Source of the DNA: CAZAXU01 sp964489245
Lineage (GTDB): Bacteria > Bacteroidota > Bacteroidia > Flavobacteriales > Flavobacteriaceae
Direction: 5' to 3'
Length of the DNA: 33,897 nt
Assembly (NCBI GenBank): GCA_964489245.1
Contig: CAZAXU010000022.1
Location: forward strand, 1 to 33,897
The notes below the pieces were generated by a model. It searched no databases. It saw only the letters and a program-made list of their open reading frames with translations, and was not told the DNA's origin. Positions 7,750 to 15,400 of this stretch are shown one piece after another. Made by a program: the position numbers and the translations under genes. Position 1 is the first letter of the stretch. Every line of letters starts with the position of its first letter.

Positions 7750-8667
7750 TTACTTCAAATGTAGTTTTGTTGCTCCTACTTTATTCATTCCGTTATAAAG
7801 TTCAATAGCATAATCTCCTTTCACAATTTCTGCATCCTTGTCTTTAGGAATCACAAAAACACAGACATCGAGTGCTTGATTTTCATAAGCAATATCTTGA
7901 GAACCGCTGATTGTTAATTCTGCATCCTCACTTTTAATCACATCATTTGTGCCTATGATTTTTCCATCAGGATTTTTTATCACTACGTTGAATCTTTGTG
8001 GTCCGCTCGGAATCACGTCGTTTTTTGGCACCGTGAAACAAACTCTGATTTGCTGAGCTCTTCTGCGTCTTTGTGTTTCAACAATTCTGCCACTGCTTTT
8101 CACTTTTACACCTGTAGCTACAATGCCTGTAGGATAGAGTATTCTAGCTTTTGAGACTTCAGTTGCAAGTTGTTCATTTTTGTCTAACAGTTCATTGTTA
8201 TAAGTAACTTGCTTGACTAAAGAGTCGTTAAGTTTATTTTTCTCTACGGTAAGTCCCATATTAGCTTCTTTCAAAGAATCCGCCAATTTAAACAACTTGG
8301 TTCGTTGTTTTTTGAGTGCATATATTTCCCTTTTATACTTTTTGATGATACCGGAATTTACTCTTTTTACTTTATCAATTTCGGCAATCATTTTTTCAAC
8401 TCTTCCTTTGGCTTCAATTAATTCATCACTAACTTCTCCCTTTTCTTGAATAGCTTGATCGTAATTTACTTTCATGCTCTCAAGCTCATTTTTAATTTGC
8501 TCTTTTTGTTCTTGCAAAACCTGTTTTACTTCTTCGCTTTCATTATAGTTATTGTATGTATAATAACCTAAGCCCAGAATCCCGGCGCCCAATAAAAATA
8601 CTAATACTTTTAAAAAACCGGATCCTCCCGAAGAACTTTGTTGTGTTGTTGTTTTTGTTGTTTCCAT
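7750..8667 (-). CDS. Membrane-anchored coiled-coil protein, unknown function
   Basis: This 305-residue protein has a short Thr/Ser/Gly-rich cytoplasmic N-terminus, one transmembrane helix (about residues 19-39) and a long charged coiled coil (about 45-170) rich in Lys, Glu and Gln. A C-terminal domain (about 185-305) has alternating hydrophobic beta-strand patterns, a basic patch (ETQRRRRAQQ) and CFTVPKND. I recognise no enzyme motif. Similar proteins in Flavobacteria are sometimes labelled as chromosome-partitioning proteins, but there is no Walker motif here to support that. The layout suggests an envelope-spanning scaffold with the coiled coil and sandwich domain in the periplasm. It has its own terminator and a candidate promoter. 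Confidence 0.8.
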   Translation of the reverse strand: METTKTTTQQSSSGGSGFLKVLVFLLGAGILGLGYYTYNNYNESEEVKQVLQEQKEQIKNELESMKVNYDQAIQEKGEVSDELIEAKGRVEKMIAEIDKVKRVNSGIIKKYKREIYALKKQRTKLFKLADSLKEANMGLTVEKNKLNDSLVKQVTYNNELLDKNEQLATEVSKARILYPTGIVATGVKVKSSGRIVETQRRRRAQQIRVCFTVPKNDVIPSGPQRFNVVIKNPDGKIIGTNDVIKSEDAELTISGSQDIAYENQALDVCVFVIPKDKDAEIVKGDYAIELYNGMNKVGATKLHLK

Positions 8668-8684
8668 GTGTGTTTTATTTTTTA

Positions 8685-8692
8685 CAAAGTTA
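8685..8692 (-). promoter_or_regulatory. Candidate -7 box for the coiled-coil protein gene
   Basis: TAACTTTG on the minus strand matches TAnnTTTG, 17 bp upstream of the ATG. No TTG is found at the preferred spacing, so the call rests on the -7 box only. Confidence 0.45.
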
Positions 8693-8729
8693 AATAATTA
8701 TTTCCAAATAGTTTTTTTATTTTATAAAC

Positions 8730-8764
8730 AGTTCAAAATGAACGGCTTCTTTGTTCATTGAACT
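8730..8764 (-). terminator. Hairpin after the glycosyltransferase operon
   Basis: AGTTCA + ATGAAC (8730-8735, 8738-8743) pair with GTTCAT + TGAACT (8753-8764). This gives a 12-bp stem with a two-base bulge and a 9-nt loop. It lies 14 bp after the end of the glycosyltransferase gene and before the next gene's promoter, as a terminator would. The minus-strand flank is not T-rich, so efficiency is uncertain. Confidence 0.45.
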
Positions 8765-8778
8765 ATAAACGCCTTTGT

Positions 8779-9888
8779 TTAATATTTATTGCCTTTCCAT
8801 TCAAAATTTCCGTCTAATGATTTGATTGTTAAGAATATAAAATAGATCGGATATAATAAAAATGAGAAAAAATAGAAAAGATAATTCATTTTAACACGAT
8901 AAAATAAATTAATAATTTTCAGATATACAAAATCTATAATGAGTTTAGAAAATAAAAAAATCAAGCATTGAGTGTGATGAAAAAAGATGGATTCCACCAA
9001 ACAAAGCATAAAAGTTACATTCATTAACAGAATGGAAAGTCCTAACATTTTCGGAAAAAAAGAACGATATTCTTTAGTTTTACTTGCCCAACGAATTTTT
9101 TGCTGAATCAGATTTTTCCATGTTTTTTGAGTGGCCGTTTGGACTATGGCATGATGATTTTTTAAAAAGACAATTTGATTCGGATATCGCCTATAAAATT
9201 TTTCTAATAAAAACACATCGTCTCCTGATGGCAAATGTTTATTTCCTTGATAGGCTCCCACTTCATAAAAACCGTGCTTCTCAAAACCCATATTCGCTCC
9301 ATTTGACAAAAAGGCTTGTTTGATTCCCAAACTTCCTATTGTCATCCCTTGTAAACCAATGAATTCAATTTGCTGAAAAAAATCTAAAAATAAATTTGAA
9401 TCTTTAAACTTTACGGGGGCAATAATCATGGTTGGATGATGCTCACTTATCGCTGCGTCATACGACAGAAGCCAGTCAGGAGAAACAATACAATCAGCAT
9501 CGGTTGTGATAATCCAATCATATTTTGCTTTTGCAATACCAATTTCCAAAGCATCTTTTTTAGGAGATTTTGTTTTGATTTTGTTTTGTAATAATTTTAT
9601 CGGGAGCACTTTTTTGTATTTATCTATAATTTTCACCGATGTATCCGTTGACGCATCATTCACTAAAATCACCTCAAACATTGACAACGGATAATCCAGT
9701 TGCTGAATAGAAAACAGCAAATCATTCAGATGTTCTTCCTCATTTTTAAACGGAATGACTATTGAAAAAAAAAATCCCGGATTTTTATTTCTATCAATAC
9801 TTAGATGGGGAATTTTGAAATAGCCATAAACCATAAACCATAGGAACAAAAAGTATATTAACGTGATTATGCTTGCTGCAAATATCAT
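8779..9888 (-). CDS. Family 2 membrane glycosyltransferase
   Basis: This 369-residue protein has an N-terminal transmembrane helix (about 3-22), then a GT-A glycosyltransferase domain (about 40-270). It starts with SIVIPFKNEEEHL, carries the nucleotide-sugar/metal-binding TTDADC (D130-D132) and has the QQKIRW (QxxRW) block of processive-type GT2 enzymes. Three or so C-terminal membrane helices follow. It should transfer a sugar from a nucleotide donor to a lipid or polymer acceptor at the cytoplasmic membrane; the acceptor cannot be read from sequence. Its start codon overlaps the stop of the upstream polytopic membrane protein gene (9885-9888), so the two are translationally coupled. Confidence 0.9.
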   Translation of the reverse strand: MIFAASIITLIYFLFLWFMVYGYFKIPHLSIDRNKNPGFFFSIVIPFKNEEEHLNDLLFSIQQLDYPLSMFEVILVNDASTDTSVKIIDKYKKVLPIKLLQNKIKTKSPKKDALEIGIAKAKYDWIITTDADCIVSPDWLLSYDAAISEHHPTMIIAPVKFKDSNLFLDFFQQIEFIGLQGMTIGSLGIKQAFLSNGANMGFEKHGFYEVGAYQGNKHLPSGDDVFLLEKFYRRYPNQIVFLKNHHAIVQTATQKTWKNLIQQKIRWASKTKEYRSFFPKMLGLSILLMNVTFMLCLVESIFFHHTQCLIFLFSKLIIDFVYLKIINLFYRVKMNYLFYFFSFLLYPIYFIFLTIKSLDGNFEWKGNKY

Positions 9889-10814
9889 TTGAATTTAATT
9901 TTAGTTTTCCAAATCAAAAACATTCCCACTAAAAAAGGTATCGCAAAATTTACTATCCACATCAAAGCAACCACGTTTAAAACAAGGTTTGCAGAAACTC
10001 CCAAGTCGGCAAAAACTTTTACCGCTACACTTCCTTTCACCGCCCAATCTAAAAAAGAAAGCATCGGGATTAAACTCGATAGAAAATAAATGATTGTTAT
10101 GGCAACATAAGTTAAGAGAAGATTTTTATAGTTTCCGAAATATTGTAGCAACAACAAAAATTGAAAAGAAAATGCCATATACCGAAGCAATGAAAAATTT
10201 AAAGATCTCAACCAGATATCTTTTCCTTGCCACAATTGCTTTTTATCTGTTTTTAAGAAATATAAAGCTATTAATGTCGTGGAAATCAACACGATACTGA
10301 AAACTGTTTTATATGCCGTAAAAAATTCAATTATCGATAATAATTTTCGGGTTAAATTTTGATTAGGGAAAGTCAGAACCAAAAAAATTATTCCTGAAAC
10401 ACCCATGAAAAGCGTGATAATCAATTGGCTGATATTTCCTATCAACGACACAAAAAATATTTTTTTTCTGATTTCCTTTGGAAAAAACAACACTTTCACA
10501 CCATATTCTCCAAATCTATTTGGTGTTAACAAAGAAATACTGAAACTTATTAATGACTGTCTATATGCCTGTTTTTGACTGATTGATTGAACATCTGATG
10601 CCAAATATTTCCATTTATATATTTCAAAATACCAATTCAAAAAACTAAAAACCATAAGAACACTTATCAAAAATATAGAGAAATTTTGTTGAAATAAATT
10701 TGTTAACTGTTGATTCTGAGTGTGTTCATATAGATAATAAAGCATAAAGAAACTAAAAAATATCTTTATGCTATAAGAAAGAAAATTGTTATATTTAAGG
10801 ATTAGTTTATACAT
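9885..10814 (-). CDS. Polytopic membrane protein, lysylphosphatidylglycerol synthase transmembrane-like
   Basis: This is a 309-residue integral membrane protein with about eight hydrophobic segments. It resembles the flippase/transmembrane part of MprF-like and AglD-like proteins (UPF0104), including SISLLTPNRFGEYGVKVLFF near residue 100 and a C-terminal LSFLDWAVKGSVAVKVF. It lacks the catalytic lysyl-transferase domain, so it is unlikely to aminoacylate lipid on its own; a lipid-linked substrate transport role is possible. The start at 10814 is chosen over an upstream start at 10967 because the longer form would run 120 bases into divergent ruvC and adds no conserved residues. It is coupled by a 4-bp overlap to the glycosyltransferase, suggesting joint work on a glycolipid. 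Confidence 0.78.
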   Translation of the reverse strand: MYKLILKYNNFLSYSIKIFFSFFMLYYLYEHTQNQQLTNLFQQNFSIFLISVLMVFSFLNWYFEIYKWKYLASDVQSISQKQAYRQSLISFSISLLTPNRFGEYGVKVLFFPKEIRKKIFFVSLIGNISQLIITLFMGVSGIIFLVLTFPNQNLTRKLLSIIEFFTAYKTVFSIVLISTTLIALYFLKTDKKQLWQGKDIWLRSLNFSLLRYMAFSFQFLLLLQYFGNYKNLLLTYVAITIIYFLSSLIPMLSFLDWAVKGSVAVKVFADLGVSANLVLNVVALMWIVNFAIPFLVGMFLIWKTKIKFK

Positions 10815-10817
10815 TTG
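10786..10817 (+). promoter_or_regulatory. ruvC promoter
   Basis: TTG (10786-10788) and TACATTTG (10810-10817, exact TAnnTTTG) are 21 nt apart. The -7 box overlaps the start codon of the divergent membrane protein gene (10812-10814). Transcription from it would give a leader of about 20-25 nt before the ruvC TTG codon. Confidence 0.65.
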
Positions 10818-10845
10818 AAACCGCAATGCAAAATAAAGAAAAATA

Positions 10846-11400
10846 TTGAAAAGCGAACAAATCATATTAGGCATAGATCCCGGAACAACCGTTATGGGGT
10901 TTGGAATTATCAAAGTGGAAAAAAATAGTATGGAATTGATTTTGATGGATGAATTAATTTTAAGCAAGTATGACAGTCACAGTTTAAGACTTAAAAAAAT
11001 ATTTGATCGAACTTTGAGTCTCATCGAAGAATATCATCCGGATGAATTGGCTATTGAAGCTCCTTTTTTTGGTAAGAATGTGCAGTCTATGCTCAAACTG
11101 GGGCGAGCCCAAGGTGTGGCAATGGCGGCAGGACTATTCCGAGAAATTCCCATTACGGAATATCTGCCAAAAAAAGTGAAAATGGCAATTACAGGAAATG
11201 GAAATGCATCAAAAGAACAAGTGGCAGCAATGCTAAAACGTTTGCTCAACATCAAAGTTTTGCCCACAAAATTGGATGCTACTGACGGGTTGGCTGTTGC
11301 CGTATGTCACCACTACAACGCCGGAAAAACAGATCTAGGAAAACAATACGGAAGTTGGAAAAGCTTTATTTCAAACAATCCAAAACGAATTAAAAAATAA
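10846..11400 (+). CDS. ruvC: Holliday junction resolvase RuvC (TTG start)
   Basis: RuvC is the endonuclease that cuts Holliday junctions made by RuvAB during recombinational repair. The 184-residue protein has the RNase H-like fold motifs: the first catalytic Asp in ILGIDPGTT (D11), the acidic DELAIEAPFFGKN (about residues 64-76), and the C-terminal KLDATDGLAVAVCHH with the last acidic pair. The start is TTG at 10846. An in-frame stop lies at 10834-10836, and the next ATG codon is after the catalytic Asp, so no ATG start can give an active enzyme. The DUF456 gene begins 4 nt after its stop. Confidence 0.95.
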   Translation: MKSEQIILGIDPGTTVMGFGIIKVEKNSMELILMDELILSKYDSHSLRLKKIFDRTLSLIEEYHPDELAIEAPFFGKNVQSMLKLGRAQGVAMAAGLFREIPITEYLPKKVKMAITGNGNASKEQVAAMLKRLLNIKVLPTKLDATDGLAVAVCHHYNAGKTDLGKQYGSWKSFISNNPKRIKK

Positions 11401-11403
11401 ATT

Positions 11404-11901
11404 ATGGATATTTTTTTGGTTATATTAGGGTTAATATTGATCATTGTCGGGATTATTGGCTGTGTAGTTCCGGGACTTCCGGGTCCTATTTCCGGATGGG
11501 CGGGTTTACTGGTCACCATTTATGCAAAAGCCATTCCTAACGATTGGAATTTTATTTTTACCACTCTGGCAGTAGCAGTAGGAATTTCTGTTTTGGATTA
11601 TTTTATCCCTGCTATAGGAACCAAAAAATTCGGAGGAAGTAAATACGGCACATATGGTGCTATGATCGGACTGATTGTCGGTGTTTTTACGCCTATTCCC
11701 GGAGGAATATTGATTGGCCCTTTTGCCGGAGCTTTTATCGGAGAATATATTAAAAACAGTAATGAAAATCAGGCATTTAAAGCAGCTGTCGGGGCTTTTG
11801 TCGGATTTTTGGTTTCCACCGGAATGCAACTTATCGTGAGTATTGCTTTTTTATATTTCTATATTCAAATGATTACGGAAAACTGGCATAATATTATATG
11901 A
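11404..11901 (+). CDS. DUF456 family membrane protein
   Basis: This 165-residue integral membrane protein has four to five hydrophobic segments rich in Gly and Ala. It includes GCVVPGLPGPISGWAGLL (about 21-38) and a glycine-zipper stretch GAMIGLIVGVF...GGILIGPFAGAFIGEY (about 81-117), the hallmark of DUF456. The family has no assigned biochemical role. It directly follows ruvC and is probably co-transcribed with it, although a functional link to recombination is not implied. Confidence 0.88.
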   Translation: MDIFLVILGLILIIVGIIGCVVPGLPGPISGWAGLLVTIYAKAIPNDWNFIFTTLAVAVGISVLDYFIPAIGTKKFGGSKYGTYGAMIGLIVGVFTPIPGGILIGPFAGAFIGEYIKNSNENQAFKAAVGAFVGFLVSTGMQLIVSIAFLYFYIQMITENWHNII

Positions 11902-11995
11902 GTTTTTTTACAAGATTGAGACCATAATAGACATTACTGATTCAACACATAGATAATCCTTATGATATTTAACAGATAGAAGGGGTTAAATAGTT

Positions 11996-12003
11996 TAATT
12001 TTG
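11996..12003 (+). promoter_or_regulatory. Candidate -7 box for the superoxide reductase gene
   Basis: TAATTTTG is an exact TAnnTTTG match, 26 bp upstream of the ATG at 12030. No TTG stands at the usual spacing, so this may be a weak or activator-dependent promoter. Confidence 0.5.
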
Positions 12004-12029
12004 CAACAGAATTTTAAAACAGATAAATT

Positions 12030-12413
12030 ATGAAAATAAATAATTATGTCGATATCTCAACCATCGACAAAGAGGCAAAAAAAGACTACATTGACAGACA
12101 TTCTCCTTTTCTGTATTGCAATGACAAGGCAAAAAAAGGTGAAAAGCTTAAAGTAACCATAAAAGTTGGAGACGAATATCCACATCCGGATGATTTTGAT
12201 CATTACATTTCTTATGTACAACTTTGGGATGGCGAAGTTTTGTTGGCTCAAGCAAACTTTGAGGCGGGAACTCTCGGGAACATGCCCGGACATGTAGAAG
12301 TAGATTTCTATGTTGTTCCAACCAAAAGAAAAATGAAATTAACGCCTGTGGCTTATTGCACCAAACACGGAGTGTGGACCAATGAAACAAAAGTTGTAGA
12401 AGTTTCTGAATAA
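12030..12413 (+). CDS. One-iron superoxide reductase (neelaredoxin type)
   Basis: This 127-residue cytoplasmic protein matches the catalytic domain of desulfoferrodoxin. Superoxide reductase reduces superoxide to hydrogen peroxide without making oxygen. The iron ligands are all visible: H24 (RHSP), H52 (PHPDDFDH), H58 (DHYISYVQLW), C110 and H113 (CTKHGVW). There is no N-terminal rubredoxin-like desulforedoxin domain, so it is the one-iron class. The conserved Glu-Lys before the first His ligand (EKH in known enzymes) reads Asp-Arg-His (D22-R23-H24) here. It stands alone between its own candidate promoter and a strong palindromic terminator. The gene points to oxidative-stress defence in a low-oxygen or facultative lifestyle. 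Confidence 0.9.
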   Translation: MKINNYVDISTIDKEAKKDYIDRHSPFLYCNDKAKKGEKLKVTIKVGDEYPHPDDFDHYISYVQLWDGEVLLAQANFEAGTLGNMPGHVEVDFYVVPTKRKMKLTPVAYCTKHGVWTNETKVVEVSE

Positions 12414-12428
12414 ACTTCCAATATTTTT

Positions 12429-12474
12429 TAAACAATTCGCCCCCGATAAGATCTTATCGGGGGCGAATTGTTTA
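12429..12474. terminator. Perfect 46-bp palindrome, bidirectional terminator
   Basis: Each 23-base arm is the exact reverse complement of the other, centred on AAGATCTT, with a GC-rich core (GCCCCCGATAAG). It lies between two convergent genes, 15 bp after the superoxide reductase stop and 16 bp after the minus-strand subtilase stop, so it can end transcripts from both sides. The unusual feature is complete pairing with no designed loop. Confidence 0.85.
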
Positions 12475-12490
12475 TTGCATAAATATCTTC

Positions 12491-15400
12491 TTATTCTTTG
12501 ATAATTTCAACTGTTTTTTGAACACCATTTACTTCTACTTGCATAAAATACACCCCCGACTTGAGTCCTGATGTATCAACGGAAAACTTATTACTTTTTG
12601 GTATAAACCGACGAATCTCTCTTCCTAAAGTGTCAAATATGTAAACACATTGTATCTGTTTTGATGCAGAAACATTGATAATAGTATTTGTAGGGTTCGG
12701 ATAGTATTTAAATCCTTCTATAAATACATTTTCTATTGCTAAAGTTTCACAAGTTACGGCTGCCTCCCAGCCTGATCTAGTGGCACTGCTGTCAGATATA
12801 AATTTAAAAGCCAATGACCCCGTTGCATGCGTTGACACAAACGGACCGGGAATTGATGTGCCTGAAAATACACCCAGTGATGCAGCATTTTCATCAGGAC
12901 CATCATATACATATAATTTGTCATATCCACTCTCTGTCGAAAAAGAATTAAATACCACTTTTACTCTGTCATATCCCGCTGCAGGAGCAATAATCGTGGT
13001 TATATTTTCATTATTTCCATAATCTCCATTAGCTCCTCCGGTATCATAAAACATTCCTCCACTACAATAGTCTGTATTTGTATTAAAAGTAATTGGTCCT
13101 AACCAAGCACTATCATCATCTCCGGGAGATGCGCCGCAATTGGCTTTTACATAAACATCATAAGCCGTACTTTGTGTTAAACCGATTAGAGACAATGAGT
13201 TTGTGGATACATCAACCAAAGTTCCGTTTCCGTGTGTAAAGCCTTGCAGACCATATTCAACTTGCCAATGTGTTTCCACATTTCCTGCTGTCCAACTCAC
13301 ATCGGCTGTTTCAAACGATATATTTGAAACCGTTAAGTTTGATGGCACCGGACAAGTTGGCGCTTCTATAATCTTAATATCATCTATACTGATATCTCCA
13401 TGATAATCATTTCCTCTTATCCCCCTGAATCGAACTTGAACATCTCCACTATAAGCACCTAAAACCAATGAATATTCTAGCCAAGCATCTGAACCGGATG
13501 TTTGCTGCTGTCCGGAAATCACGATTTCATCATTATGCCAAGTTCCATTATCACTAACATCCACATGTAATGACCCCATGCCTGAACCGTACATATGGTA
13601 ATAAAACGACAACTGAGGTGTTGTTAGGGCGGAAACATCAATAACAGGGGTCAGTAATTCTGCTATGTTTCCCTGCTGAGCGGGAGAGCTTGCCTCCGTG
13701 AAAAAATAATTGTTACCGCTATGAGCGCTGTTGGGACCTGTTCCACTGGTTGGCGTGCTGCCTCCGTTACCAATTACATTCCACCGATAGGCGTTTGTTA
13801 CTCCTGAAGGTATAGAACTCCAGCAATTTCCTATTTCTGACGAGGTTGTTCCTGCATGTGCTTCAACATCGTCAATAAAAGGAGCTAAGTTTGAAAAATA
13901 ATATGAGTTTACGGTTTGTTCGTTATTATTTGTATTTTCGTCTCCTGTCAACGTTACCCATGCACGAAGCGTATTGTTTGTACCCACCACCATGCTTATT
14001 GGTTGGGTGAAACTGAAAGTTGTTTCATTTCCACTCAATAAGATATTTGTGTATGTTTCTTGAACAGCAGTTTCATTGTTTAATTGATAGGAAACTGTAA
14101 AGTTTTGTTGATTATTTAATCCCGTATTTTGGATCTTAACAGAAACAATATTGTTTGCTGAACAAATATAACCTTCAGTTGGATTTTCAATACTTGTCAG
14201 AGCCAAGTCATCATTCAAAGAACAATTCAATAACCCTCCGGGGTGGAATTTGGCAATTGTTCTTTCGGTCGTCCAATCATTATCTTTTTTTGCACGAACA
14301 GCATACCAAAAACTATCATTGGAATTTGCAATAGGAATGGTGATATTATTTGACGATGACGATGCCACAAGTTCCATATATTTGTTACCTAAAAAATAAA
14401 CTTCATAAGCAGTTGCTCCCGCTATTTGATCACAGACAATTTTCGCTTGATTCGGGCAAACCTGTGTCAGCAATACATTTCTAACTTTATTTGCTATTGA
14501 AAATTCTGCATCACTTGTGTCATTCATAGAGCCACTGCTTAGCTTGAACAAACAATGTCCGGAAATATTATTAGGAACCGTCCATTCATAGAGTCTTTTG
14601 TCGCTTGTCACCGTTGCTATATTATTCCAAGTTGTTCCGTTATCTATGGAATATTCCAATGTGAAATCATCAGCTGTTCCATGCGCATCCCAATGGATTA
14701 CTTCTATATCTCCAACTGTTAAAGATTCCCCACCAATTGGATAGGTTACTGTAATCCCTTCAGTAATAATTTCATAAACAACAAAATAATGTTGCGGACC
14801 CATTGGAATATCATATCCGGAAATATTAATATTATAATTTCCTTGAACGGGATTTTGGATCAAAACTTGCTCCATATTGTTCAGGTGATCTACCCCATGT
14901 ATTGCCGGTAAATTTAAATTGATCGGATTGGGCGTATGGTCTAAAATCCAAGGTAAATGATTGGTTCCGGACGGATCAGAAACACTCATATCCAAATCGT
15001 TTATTAATGCCTTTGAATTTCCCGGAGCTGCTGCAGGATCATTCCAATAGACCATAAATCTAACTTCTTTGGTTCCGGCAGGAATGTTTATATTATGATT
15101 TTTTGTTTCTCCTTGCGAGATATTATCAGACAAAAACCTATGGTCTTCAATCAACATTGCTGCACGAAGCGCGTTCACATGCCCCCAACCATATTTAAAA
15201 TCCGGTCCGGGGTTTCCTAAATCGTTTGCCGTATTCAATAGTGTTGCTTTGATTAAAGCAGATTCAGGTGTTGCTCCTGCATTATGCGTTTTATATGCTT
15301 CATATAAAACAGCTGAAATTCCGGCAATTCCGGGAGATGCGCCTGAAGTTCCTCCAAATACCCTATATGAATTATTTTCATCTGTAGATTGATGTCCTCT

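Noticed and set aside
10815..10967. N-terminal extension of the polytopic membrane protein up to 10967
   Set aside because: It would overlap the divergent ruvC coding region, including its catalytic motif, and the start at 10814 already gives a complete membrane protein.
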